Origin: Nucisporomicrobium flavum
Lineage (GTDB): Bacteria; Actinomycetota; Actinomycetes; Mycobacteriales; Micromonosporaceae
Assembly (NCBI RefSeq): GCF_016464385.1
Contig: NZ_JADMLH010000019.1
Coordinates: 93,028-157,027, forward strand
Length of the DNA stretch: 64,000 nt
Direction: 5' to 3'
Shown here piece after piece: positions 7,840 through 22,587 of this stretch. The stretch's first letter is position 1. Every line of letters begins with the position of its first letter. The notes under the pieces were generated by a model, which worked only from the letters and a program-made list of their open reading frames with translations, was not told the DNA's origin and did not search any database. Made by a program: the position numbers and the translations under genes.

Positions 7840-9936
7840 TCAGGCGCCGGTGGCCTTAGCGATGATCTCCTTCGCCACGCCCTGCGGCACCTCGGCGTAG
7901 GAGTCGAACTGCATGCTGTAGCTCGCCCGGCCGGCAGTCTTCGACCGCAGGTCGCCGACGTAGCCGAACATCTCCGACAGCGGCACCAGCGCCTTGACGA
8001 CTCGGGCGCCGGAGCGCTCCTCCATCGACTGGATGATGCCACGGCGGGAGTTGAGGTCGCCGATGACGTCGCCCATGTTGTCCTCGGGCGTGGTCACCTC
8101 GACGGACATCATCGGCTCGAGCAGCGCGGGGTCAGCCTTGCGGGCCGCTTCCTTCATCGCCATGGAGCCGGCGATCTTGAACGCCATCTCGGACGAGTCG
8201 ACCTCGTGGTACTGACCGTCGACCAGCGTGAACTTGACGCCGACCAGCGGGTACCCGGCGAGGACGCCGTACTGGAGGGAGTCCTGCGCGCCCGCGTCCA
8301 CCGAGGGGATGAACTCCTTGGGGATACGACCGCCGGTCACCGCGTTGACGAACTCGTATGTGGGACCGTCCGCTCCGAGCGACAGCGGCTCGACGGTGAC
8401 GACGACCTTCGCGTACTGGCCCGAACCACCGGTCTGCTTCTTGTGGACGAACGTGAGCTTCTCCACGGTGCCGCGGATCGTCTCACGGTAGGCCACCTGC
8501 GGCTTACCGATGTTGGCCTCGACGTTGAACTCGCGGCGCATGCGGTCCACCAGGATGTCCAGGTGGAGCTCGCCCATGCCGGCGATGATCGTCTGGCCGG
8601 TCTCCTCGTCGTTGAAGACGCGGAAGGTCGGGTCCTCCTCGGCCAGGCGCTGGATCGCGGTGCCCAGCTTCTCCTGGTCCGACTTGGTCTTCGGCTCGAT
8701 GGCGACCTGGATGACCGGCTCCGGGAAGGTCATCGACTCCAGGATGACCGGGTTGGCCGGGTCGCTGAGCGTGTCACCGGTGGTGGTCTGCTTCAGACCC
8801 TGGACGGCGATGATGTCGCCGGCCTGCGCGGTGGCGCGCTCCTCACGCTTGTTCGCGTGCATCTGGTAGATCTTGCCGATCCGCTCCTTGCGGTCCTTGG
8901 TGGAGTTGACCACCTGGGAACCGGACTCGAGCGTGCCGGAGTAGACCCGCACGTACGTGAGCTTGCCGAGGTGCTTGTCGGTCTGGATCTTGAAGGCCAG
9001 GGCCGAGAAGGGCTCGTCGTTGGAGGGCTTGCGCTGCAGCGGCGTCTCGCCGTCCGTCGCGGTGCCCTCGATGGCCGGGATGTCCAGCGGCGACGGCAGG
9101 AAGTCGACCACGGCGTCGAGCATGGGCTGCACGCCCTTGTTCTTGAACGCCGAGCCGCACAGCACCGGGTTGGCCTTGCTGGCGATCGTGGCGCGCCGGA
9201 TGGCGGCCTTGATCTCGTCCTGCGACAGCTCCTCGCCCTCGAGGTACTTCTCCATGACCGCGTCGTCGACGTCGGCCAGGGTCTCGATGAGCTTCTCGCG
9301 CCACTCGGTCGCGGAGTCGAGCAGGTCGGCCGGGATCTCCTCGACCGCGTAGTCCTCGCCCTTGGCGGTCTCGCCGCGCCAGGTGAGCGCGCGCATGCCG
9401 ATCAGGTCGACGACGCCGATGTGGTCTCCTTCGAGACCGATCGGGATCTGCAGGACGAGCGGCGTGGCGTTCAGCCGGTCGATCATCATCTGCACGCAGC
9501 GGAAGAAGTCCGCGCCGGTCCGGTCGAGCTTGTTGACGAAGCACATCCGGGGGACGTGGTACTTGTCCGCCTGACGCCAGACGTTCTCGGTCTGCGGCTC
9601 CACGCCGGCGACACCGTCGTAGACGGCGACCGCACCGTCGAGCACGCGCAGCGACCGCTCGACCTCGACCGTGAAGTCGACGTGGCCGGGCGTGTCGATG
9701 ATCTGGATCGTGTAGCCCTTCCACTCGCACTTCGTGGCGGCGGAGGTGATGGTGATGCCGCGTTCCTGTTCCTGCTCCATCCAGTCCATGACGGCCGCGC
9801 CCTCGTGGACTTCACCGATCTTGTACGTGATGCCGGTGTAGAACAGGATGCGCTCGGTCGTCGTGGTCTTACCAGCGTCGATGTGCGCCATGATGCCGAT
9901 GTTGCGTACCTTGGCGAGCGCGTCTGCGGCAGCCAC
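7840..9936 (-). CDS. fusA: elongation factor G
   Basis: 698 aa. EF-G drives translocation and, with RRF, ribosome recycling. It has the P-loop MAHIDAGKTTTTERI, DTPGHVDF and NKLDRTGAD, followed by the full set of EF-G domains. The start chosen is the GTG at 9936 (VAAADALAKVRNIG) with AGTAGGGA upstream. The frame stays open to 10104, but that part is spacer and the overlap with rpsG. Confidence 0.97.
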   Translation of the reverse strand: MAAADALAKVRNIGIMAHIDAGKTTTTERILFYTGITYKIGEVHEGAAVMDWMEQEQERGITITSAATKCEWKGYTIQIIDTPGHVDFTVEVERSLRVLDGAVAVYDGVAGVEPQTENVWRQADKYHVPRMCFVNKLDRTGADFFRCVQMMIDRLNATPLVLQIPIGLEGDHIGVVDLIGMRALTWRGETAKGEDYAVEEIPADLLDSATEWREKLIETLADVDDAVMEKYLEGEELSQDEIKAAIRRATIASKANPVLCGSAFKNKGVQPMLDAVVDFLPSPLDIPAIEGTATDGETPLQRKPSNDEPFSALAFKIQTDKHLGKLTYVRVYSGTLESGSQVVNSTKDRKERIGKIYQMHANKREERATAQAGDIIAVQGLKQTTTGDTLSDPANPVILESMTFPEPVIQVAIEPKTKSDQEKLGTAIQRLAEEDPTFRVFNDEETGQTIIAGMGELHLDILVDRMRREFNVEANIGKPQVAYRETIRGTVEKLTFVHKKQTGGSGQYAKVVVTVEPLSLGADGPTYEFVNAVTGGRIPKEFIPSVDAGAQDSLQYGVLAGYPLVGVKFTLVDGQYHEVDSSEMAFKIAGSMAMKEAARKADPALLEPMMSVEVTTPEDNMGDVIGDLNSRRGIIQSMEERSGARVVKALVPLSEMFGYVGDLRSKTAGRASYSMQFDSYAEVPQGVAKEIIAKATGA

Positions 9937-10010
9937 TGCAATCCCTACTCTTCGTCGTCGTATCGACTGTGTTCCGCGGGATGTCGCGGAGAACCGGAGC
10001 GACCGGCGTC

Positions 10011-10034
10011 CCGGCCCGGTGGGTACCGGGCCGG
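10011..10034 (-). promoter_or_regulatory. rpsG-fusA intergenic hairpin
   Basis: A perfect 10-bp stem CCGGCCCGGT / ACCGGGCCGG with loop GGGT lies 11 nt after the rpsG stop. It lacks a U-tract, like the other hairpins inside this operon. Confidence 0.5.
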
Positions 10035-10045
10035 CAACGGGGGTC

Positions 10046-10516
10046 TTACCAGCGGTAGTGCGCGAAGGCCTTGTTGGACTCCGCCATCTTGTGGGTGTCC
10101 TCACGCCGCTTGACGGCGGCGCCGAGGCCGTTGCTGGCGTCGAGCAGCTCGTTCTGCAGCCGCTCGATCATGGTCTTCTCGCGGCGGGCCTTGGAGTACT
10201 GGACCAGCCAGCGCAGACCGAGGGTGGTCTGACGCGGCGTACGGACCTCGACCGGAACCTGGTAGGTCGCGCCACCGACACGGCGGCTGCGGACCTCGAG
10301 GGTCGGCTTGACGTTGTCCATCGCTCGCTTGAGGGTCACCACGGGGTCGGTGCCGCTCTTCTCACGGCAGCCCTCGAGGGCGCCGTAGACGATCCGCTCG
10401 GCGAGCTGACGCTTGCCGCCGATCAGGATCTTGTTCACCAGCTGGGTGACCAGCGGGGAGTTGTATACCGGGTCCGGAACCACCGGGTGGCGCGGAGCGG
10501 GGCCCTTACGCGGCAT
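10046..10516 (-). CDS. rpsG: 30S ribosomal protein S7
   Basis: 156 aa, the usual length with start MPRKGPAPRHPVVPDPVYNS. S7 nucleates assembly of the 30S head. The frame is open another 20 codons upstream, but that stretch lies within rpsL. It lies 1 nt after the rpsL stop. Confidence 0.97.
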   Translation of the reverse strand: MPRKGPAPRHPVVPDPVYNSPLVTQLVNKILIGGKRQLAERIVYGALEGCREKSGTDPVVTLKRAMDNVKPTLEVRSRRVGGATYQVPVEVRTPRQTTLGLRWLVQYSKARREKTMIERLQNELLDASNGLGAAVKRREDTHKMAESNKAFAHYRW

Positions 10517-10517
10517 G

Positions 10518-10892
10518 TCAGCTCTTCTCCTTCTTCGCGCCGTAACGGCTGCGGGCCTGCTTGCGGTTGCGGACACCCTGGGTGTCCAGCGAACCGCGGA
10601 CGATCTTGTAGCGGACGCCCGGGAGGTCCTTCACACGGCCGCCGCGCACGAGCACGATCGAGTGCTCCTGCAGGTTGTGGCCGACGCCCGGGATGTACGC
10701 CGTCACCTCGATCTGGCTGCTCAGCTTCACACGAGCGACCTTGCGCAGCGCAGAGTTGGGCTTCTTGGGGGTGGTGGTGTACACGCGCGTGCACACGCCG
10801 CGCCGCTGAGGACTTCCCTTCAGCGCCGGCGTCTTGGTCTTACTCGTCTTCGCCTGGCGGCCCTTTCGGACCAGCTGCTGGATCGTGGGCAC
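10518..10892 (-). CDS. rpsL: 30S ribosomal protein S12
   Basis: 124 aa from the GTG at 10892 (VPTIQQLVRKGRQ), with AGGGAGCGGAG upstream. S12 is part of the decoding centre. Residues K43 (TTTPKKPNS) and K88-D89 (GRVKDLPG) are the wild-type forms, so the usual streptomycin-resistance substitutions are absent. The frame continues upstream to 11090 but carries no S12 homology there. It is the first gene of the str operon. Confidence 0.97.
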   Translation of the reverse strand: MPTIQQLVRKGRQAKTSKTKTPALKGSPQRRGVCTRVYTTTPKKPNSALRKVARVKLSSQIEVTAYIPGVGHNLQEHSIVLVRGGRVKDLPGVRYKIVRGSLDTQGVRNRKQARSRYGAKKEKS

Positions 10893-10983
10893 CGGGTTTC
10901 TCCGCTCCCTTCGGCCGCCCTTCAGCGGCCGCACCGTCTTCGTTTCTGCCTTATGTGCAAGCCATCCGGAGGGTTGGCCCGCA

Positions 10984-11002
10984 CCCGCGGTCGGGCGTGT
11001 CG
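10984..11002 (-). promoter_or_regulatory. rpsL-leader copy of the 19-nt ribosomal leader element
   Basis: On the minus strand this reads CGACACGCCCGACCGCGGG, identical to 6243-6261 in the rpsJ leader and in the same orientation relative to its operon. CCCG and CGGG inside it can form a small hairpin. It lies about 90 nt upstream of rpsL. Confidence 0.6.
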
Positions 11003-11116
11003 TCCGGCTCACGGTCCCGCCGCACGCTCTCGCGTGCAACGAGTCTTGTCTTTGTCGGGCTTCAGCCCGTCGTGCTCGCCCCGTCATCACTTACAGACTC
11101 GGGCGCACGCACGAGT

Positions 11117-11136
11117 TGCCCGGGCTAGCCCGGGCA
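11117..11136 (-). promoter_or_regulatory. 20-bp perfect palindrome in the rpsL leader
   Basis: TGCCCGGGCTAGCCCGGGCA is a perfect palindrome about 85 nt downstream of the predicted start of transcription. As RNA it would fold into a tight hairpin; as DNA it could be a dimeric protein site. A second hairpin, CGGGCT-TC-AGCCCG, lies at 11056-11069. Confidence 0.5.
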
Positions 11137-11225
11137 CGAGGGGAAAGAGTACCCACCACAGGCACGCAGGTCAAAACGAACGCCGTTTGACCAGCCAGCC
11201 TGACGATGGACATCTCCGCATACCA

Positions 11226-11253
11226 AGTGTACCGGGTGCTCCGGCGCGACAAA
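11226..11253 (-). promoter_or_regulatory. candidate str-operon promoter
   Basis: Minus-strand -10 TACACT (11226-11231) lies 16 bp from -35 TTTGTC (11248-11253), predicting a leader of about 325 nt before rpsL. A dyad GGTCAAA/TTTGACC (11169-11175, 11186-11192) lies just downstream of the predicted start and could be an operator. All from pattern matching. Confidence 0.45.
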
Positions 11254-11285
11254 GCCGAGGTGCCCGTTTCCCGCACCACACGGCA

Positions 11286-11759
11286 TCACGACGACTGCAA
11301 CACCCATACCAACAGCAGCGTGAGCGCCGCGATTCCCACGCCGGCACCACCGCACGAGATACCCGCGATGGCCACGCCGCGGCCGGTGAAACGTACGCGG
11401 CCCGCCTGGCCGGAGCGCTTGATCTGGCGTTGGGCGATCAGCCCGACCGCGATCGCGCCACCGCCCGCCAGCCCGCCCAGGAGCGCGAAGGCTCCCGCCA
11501 CGATGCCTCCCCAGCCCTGGGCCGAGCCGGCGACGCCGAAGCACAGCACGAGGGTGGCGACCAGGATGGAGGCGATGCCGGCGATGAGCGAGCCGATGGC
11601 CTGCCCGGACGTGATCGGCGCAACACGCAGCTGGACCAGGCCGAACTGCGTGCCCGGGACCGGCTCGACCCGCTCCGGGGTCCACGCCTCCCCCGGCCTG
11701 GGGAGCATCACGGCCGGCGGCTGCGGCTGTCCCGGCCACGAACCTGGCTGCTGTGTCAC
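11286..11759 (-). CDS. DUF4190-like small membrane protein
   Basis: 157 aa from the GTG at 11759 (VTQQPGSWPGQPQ), which has AGAGGGA about 7 nt upstream; an alternative start at 11804 adds 15 residues. There is a proline-rich cytoplasmic N-terminus, then hydrophobic segments at roughly residues 50-75, 80-105 and 130-155. The pattern of a QRQIKRSGQAGRVRFTGRG loop before the last helix matches DUF4190 proteins. Function is unknown. It lies between rpoC and rpsL on the same strand. Confidence 0.7.
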   Translation of the reverse strand: MTQQPGSWPGQPQPPAVMLPRPGEAWTPERVEPVPGTQFGLVQLRVAPITSGQAIGSLIAGIASILVATLVLCFGVAGSAQGWGGIVAGAFALLGGLAGGGAIAVGLIAQRQIKRSGQAGRVRFTGRGVAIAGISCGGAGVGIAALTLLLVWVLQSS

Positions 11760-11846
11760 GGACCGTCCCTCTCGCCGCGTACGCCTGAACGTCGAGCATG
11801 TCACCCGATGGAGGTCCGCCGCAGCCCGAGGGCCCCGCGCCGGGGA

Positions 11847-12203
11847 TCAGTCGGTCGAGGAGTCGAAGTCCTGGCCGCCCGGGGCGGCTGCCAGGTGCAG
11901 CAGGCCGGCGATGGTGGCGACGACCAGGGCGGTCAGCGCGAGGACGATGCCCGCCCAGGCCAGCCACCGGCCGCGGCGCACCCACTTGCCGCCGGTCAGG
12001 TAGCCGGCTGCGGCGTACTGCTCGCGGCTCACCTGACGGGCGAGCAGCAACGCGACCGTGGCGGGAATCACGCCTCCCACGAACGCACCGGTCAGGAACG
12101 CCACCAGCCCGAGCGCGAAGACGGCGCGGGCCTTGGTGGACGGCGCCGGCTCCGGATCCATCGGATGGCGGGTGGGCGCGCTGCTGGCGGCGGGGAGCGT
12201 CAC
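11847..12203 (-). CDS. small two-helix membrane protein, unknown function
   Basis: 118 aa with hydrophobic segments at about residues 30-54 and 82-105 and a QVSREQYAAAGYL loop. Not recognised beyond a generic actinobacterial membrane protein. An internal ATG at MDPEPAP is an alternative start. It lies 43 nt upstream of the next gene's earliest start, so the two may be co-transcribed. Confidence 0.6.
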   Translation of the reverse strand: MTLPAASSAPTRHPMDPEPAPSTKARAVFALGLVAFLTGAFVGGVIPATVALLLARQVSREQYAAAGYLTGGKWVRRGRWLAWAGIVLALTALVVATIAGLLHLAAAPGGQDFDSSTD

Positions 12204-12224
12204 GACTCCATTCTAGAAACGGCG

Positions 12225-12255
12225 CAGGGCGCCCGCGCGATGCGCGAGCGCCCTG
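12225..12255 (-). terminator. rpoC terminator
   Basis: CAGGGCGC / GCGCCCTG with an inner CGCG-type stem starts 16 nt after the rpoC stop and is followed on the minus strand by CCGTTTCTAG. It probably closes the rpoBC transcript. Confidence 0.65.
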
Positions 12256-12271
12256 GCGATGAAGCAGACCG

Positions 12272-16162
<3,891 letters not shown>

Positions 16163-16211
16163 TTGGACTATCCCTCGTGTTTCGTTGCTCGGATAAATTC
16201 CAGGCCGGCGG

Positions 16212-16248
16212 GGGTGTCCCCGGTGGTTTCAGACCGCCGGGGACACCC
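16212..16248 (-). promoter_or_regulatory. rpoB-rpoC intergenic hairpin
   Basis: Arms 16212-16226 and 16234-16248 form a 15-bp stem with one mismatch and a 7-nt loop, beginning 4 nt after the rpoB stop. No U-run. Possible mRNA-stability or partial-termination element. Confidence 0.5.
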
Positions 16249-16252
16249 TCCG

Positions 16253-19693
<3,441 letters not shown>

Positions 19694-20260
19694 GATGCGT
19701 CCTTCCGAGGACCGGTGCTGCTGATGCGGCTGTCTGCGCTACGGACTGCCGGGCACTCCAATGAACCCCCAGGAAATCATCCGGATGGATGTTCCTGCAG
19801 GGCTCAAGGCAGAAGGCAGCGCAAACTAGCAGTGTAGCCGCTCGGCTAACCGCTGTCCAGCCCACACCGGAGGGGGCCTGCGGAACGTGTCCCCGCGGCC
19901 CCTGACCTGCGCTTTCTCGGTCAGTGCCTCGTGCGGGGCCGCTCGGAACGCGGCGAAACTCCCTCGGGTGCCGGTCTGCGGGGAACCTGGCAGAAGCAGG
20001 TATACCCACAGGGCGGCTGTCGCAAGCGCGGAAACTTGCTGATGTCAGCGTGCCTGTCAGCGGACACACAGTCAAGGGTTGCGCCGCGGGTCGGTCCTGT
20101 GCCGTCGGCCGCCGGACGCGGCATAGAGACCTTAACGCAGGAAAAGAAGCGGTTAGCGGCTTTCGTCCGTCAACCTTCCGACCTCTCGCCGCCACCTTGC
20201 TGACCTGGGCTTTTAGGGCTCGGTCGGCCGCCTGCCCGCCGATCCGGGCCGGAAAAGCCG
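19694..20260. other. gene-free rpoB leader and promoter region
   Basis: No convincing gene is seen in this stretch; open frames here show no recognisable protein features. It holds a long rpoB leader of about 300 nt and the promoter candidate given separately. Confidence 0.6.
19999..20026 (-). promoter_or_regulatory. candidate rpoB promoter
   Basis: Minus-strand -10 TATACC (19999-20004) is 15-16 bp from TTGCGA/CTTGCG (20020-20026). The -10 is the best in the region. Predicted start is near 19992, giving a leader of about 300 nt to the TTG of rpoB. Confidence 0.5.
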
Positions 20261-20294
20261 CGCAGGCGGGGGCTCCGGAGAGCCCCCGCCTGCG
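20261..20294 (-). terminator. rplJL terminator
   Basis: A perfect 15-bp stem (20261-20275 / 20280-20294) with loop CGGA lies 26 nt after the rplL stop and is followed on the minus strand by CGGCTTTTCC. It likely separates rplJL from rpoBC, possibly with read-through. Confidence 0.8.
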
Positions 20295-20320
20295 GCGAGG
20301 AAAAGCGATGAAGCGTCAGG

Positions 20321-20707
20321 TCACTTGAGGGTGACCTTGGCGCCCTCACCCTCGAGCTTGGCCTTGGCCTCCTCGGCCTTCTCCTTGTTGACGCCCTCGA
20401 GGATCGCCTTCGGGGCGCTCTCGACGGTGTCCTTGGCCTCCTTGAGGCCCAGGCCGGTCAGCTCACGCACGACCTTGATGACCTGGATCTTCTTGCCACC
20501 GTCCGACTCGAGGACGACGTCGAAGGAGTCCTTCTCGGCCTCGGCCGGGGCAGCGTCGCCGCCACCCGGGACGGCAGCCGCAACGGCGACCGGCGCCGCG
20601 GCGGTGACCTCGAAGACCTCTTCGAACTGCTTCACGAACTCGGACAGCTCGATCAGCGTCATCTCCTTGAACGCGTCGAGCAGCTCGTCGGTGCTGAGCT
20701 TCGCCAT
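20321..20707 (-). CDS. rplL: 50S ribosomal protein L7/L12
   Basis: 128 aa from the ATG at 20707 (MAKLSTDELLDAFKEMTLIE). It has the dimerising N-domain, an Ala/Gly hinge (residues about 38-58) and the factor-binding C-domain with KVVRELTGLGLKEAKDTVE. A TTG three codons upstream is an unlikely start. Forms the stalk on L10. Confidence 0.97.
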   Translation of the reverse strand: MAKLSTDELLDAFKEMTLIELSEFVKQFEEVFEVTAAAPVAVAAAVPGGGDAAPAEAEKDSFDVVLESDGGKKIQVIKVVRELTGLGLKEAKDTVESAPKAILEGVNKEKAEEAKAKLEGEGAKVTLK

Positions 20708-20764
20708 GTCTGGCAACCTTTCGTTGTAACTGAAGATGTAAGTCGAACTCCGCGCGGGCCTGTG

Positions 20765-21310
20765 TCAGGCCGCGGCGGAACCGTCCTGCGCGCGCTTGTC
20801 CTGCAGAGCAGCCGCCAGACGTGCGACCTGGGCGAGCGGGGCCTGGAACGTGCCCGCGGCCTTGGTCAGGTTGCCCTTCATGGCGCCGGCCAGCTTGGCC
20901 AGCAGCACCTCGCGAGGCTCGAGGTCGGCGATCTTGCCAACCTCCTCGGCCGAGATGGCCTTGCCCTCGAAGACGCCGCCCTTGATCACCAGGGCCGGGT
21001 TGGTGCGGGCGAAGGCCCGAAGGCCCTTGGCCGCCTCGACCGGGTCACCGGTGACGAAGGCGAGCGCGGTAGGACCGGCGAAGAGCGCGTCGAGACCCTC
21101 GATGCCCGCGTCGCTGGCCGCCCGCTTCGCGAGCGTGTTCTTCGACACGGAGTACTTCGTGTCTGCACCGAGCGAGCGCCGCAGCGCGGTGAGCTCAGCG
21201 ACCGTCAGGCCGCGGTACTCGGTCAACACGGTGGCCGCCGAGTTACGGAAATGCTCCGTGAGCTCGGCGACGGCAGTGGCCTTGTCGGCCCGGACCGGCT
21301 TGTCCGCCAT
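20765..21310 (-). CDS. rplJ: 50S ribosomal protein L10
   Basis: 181 aa from the ATG at 21310 (MADKPVRADKATAVAEL), preceded by GAGGAGGG. It shows YRGLTVAELTALRRSLG and KNTLAKRA typical of L10; the C-terminal helix binds L7/L12 dimers. The open frame extends 31 codons further but that is leader. Regulation by the L10 leader is likely. Confidence 0.97.
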   Translation of the reverse strand: MADKPVRADKATAVAELTEHFRNSAATVLTEYRGLTVAELTALRRSLGADTKYSVSKNTLAKRAASDAGIEGLDALFAGPTALAFVTGDPVEAAKGLRAFARTNPALVIKGGVFEGKAISAEEVGKIADLEPREVLLAKLAGAMKGNLTKAAGTFQAPLAQVARLAAALQDKRAQDGSAAA

Positions 21311-21371
21311 GTCCCTCCTCTCGTTGCTCAAGAGCCGCTGGGTGATGCTTGCGGGACCCGAACACGAGAAA

Positions 21372-21397
21372 CGCCCCGGCGCAGGGCGCACGGGGCG
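21372..21397 (-). terminator. attenuator-like hairpin in the rplJ leader
   Basis: On the minus strand a nested stem forms: CGCCCCG, then GCGC, loop CCT, GCGC, CGGGGCG, then TTTCTCG. It is a near-intrinsic terminator about 60 nt before rplJ and downstream of the L10-leader motif, the layout expected of L10-controlled attenuation. The mechanism is inference. Confidence 0.55.
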
Positions 21398-21435
21398 GGA
21401 CATGGGCGCACGCGGGCGCCGGCATGATCACGAAC

Positions 21436-21540
21436 CGTTCTCCCCTGCGCGGGCCGCCCGCTTGTTGCGGGACCTTCGGCCGCGGCCTCGAGCTCCGACG
21501 AAGTGTCGGGCTGTGGGGCTGCGGTAACCAGCGGTCTGTG
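21436..21540 (-). ncRNA. L10-type ribosomal leader
   Basis: On the minus strand the leader contains GACCGCTGG early, and later GGCCGAAGG, CCGCAACAAGCGGG and GGCCCGCGCAGG. This resembles the L10-binding leader found before rplJ in many bacteria, where L10 with L12 binds the RNA and lowers expression. Boundaries are approximate. Confidence 0.6.
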
Positions 21541-21559
21541 GGTGGAACTTCGAGAAGAA

Positions 21560-21588
21560 AGACTACGCGGCCGAGCGCGCCAGACCAA
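21560..21588 (-). promoter_or_regulatory. candidate rplJ promoter
   Basis: Minus-strand -10 TAGTCT (21560-21565) and -35 TTGGTC (21583-21588) are spaced exactly 17 bp. The predicted start near 21553 places the whole L10-type leader in the transcript. Confidence 0.6.
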
Positions 21589-21740
21589 ATCGACCTTGCC
21601 CGCCACCTGCCGGCGGTTCCGCCCGGCACCGCTCTGACGGCGGAACGGACGCCTCGCGCTGCAGGCCGACGGCCCCTCGCCCTGCCACGGCCCTTGCACC
21701 CCGGCCGGGGGCGGGCCGCTTCGCCAACCTGACCCGCCCC

Positions 21741-21890
21741 CTCCCGGGCGCCGCGCATGCGCTGCCGCCTCGACCGGCGGCTCACCGCGCCATCCTGGCC
21801 GCCGCGCACGCTCCCGGCTCGACCGGCGGCTCAACGCCCCACTCCCCGGCGCCGCGCTGGCGCTCCCGGCTCGACCGGCGGTGCGGGGTC
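21741..21890. repeat. three imperfect tandem repeats of about 50 nt
   Basis: Units 21741-21790, 21791-21840 and 21841-21890 each contain CTCGACCGGCGG preceded by a GCCGCGC-type segment. They fill the space between the permease stop and the rplJ promoter region. No open frame is convincing; function unknown. Confidence 0.6.
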
Positions 21891-21894
21891 CGGG

Positions 21895-22587
21895 TCAGCT
21901 GCGGCTTCGGCGGAGCCAGGCGTACGCGGTGAAGACGGCAGTGCACCAGAGGATCGTCCAGCCGCTGAGGAGCCAGAGGTCCCCGGCCGGCGGCAGCGGT
22001 ACGGCAGCGAGCGCACGAGCGGTTGCCATGAGCGGGGGTACGAGCCAGGGCGCGATGGAGCCTTGGAGGCCCAGGACCACTCCGAGCACGGCGCCGGTGA
22101 CGAGCACGGTGATGCCGGCCCGGACGCTCCGGGTCACGGCCCGGCTCGCCAGCGCACCCAGCCCGACGCCGGCGGCCAGCGAGAGCAGGTGCGCCAGGAC
22201 GCCGAGACCGATGCCCGCTGCCATGGACGGTTCCCCGGGCTCCGGGCCCCGTATCGCTCCGAGCGGCAGCGGCGCCACGATCGCGACCAGGCAGAACACC
22301 GAGCCCACGGCCGCAGCGGCGAGGGCTCCGGCCGCGGCCTCCCGCGCCGGGCCCACGGCGACGCGGGCGAGGCGGCGCTGGACGTCGGGCTCGGCGTCGA
22401 GGAGCAACTTGGTCAGCCAGGCGAACACGGGGAAGAACATGACGGCGGAGTAGCCGTACGCCGGGGCGGCTGCCGACTTCCCCCCGCCGTGGATGACGCC
22501 CAGCACGACCATGCCGGCGATCAGCGGGGCGAGGATCCGGCCGCTGCGGACGAAGCCTCCGAGGCGCATGCGGACCAGGGATGTCAT
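21895..22587 (-). CDS. ABC transporter permease-like membrane protein
   Basis: 230 aa with about six hydrophobic segments (MVVLGVIHG, FFPVFAWLTKLL, VGSVFCLVAIV, LGVLAHLLSLAAGVG, ITVLVTGAVLGVVLGL, TILWCTAVFTAYAWL). The ATG overlaps the stop of the ATPase gene (ATGA), so it is the likely membrane partner. The substrate is unknown. The pair sits between rplA and rplJ on the same strand, an unusual place for a transporter. Confidence 0.7.
   Translation of the reverse strand: MTSLVRMRLGGFVRSGRILAPLIAGMVVLGVIHGGGKSAAAPAYGYSAVMFFPVFAWLTKLLLDAEPDVQRRLARVAVGPAREAAAGALAAAAVGSVFCLVAIVAPLPLGAIRGPEPGEPSMAAGIGLGVLAHLLSLAAGVGLGALASRAVTRSVRAGITVLVTGAVLGVVLGLQGSIAPWLVPPLMATARALAAVPLPPAGDLWLLSGWTILWCTAVFTAYAWLRRSRS

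Noticed and set aside
7723..10113. A 796-codon plus-strand frame opposite fusA
   Set aside because: Antisense shadow of EF-G; composition is typical of reverse reading of high-GC genes and it has no domain features.
19924..20328. Plus-strand frames in the rpoB leader
   Set aside because: No ribosome site or recognisable protein; the region is better explained as leader, promoter and rplL terminator.
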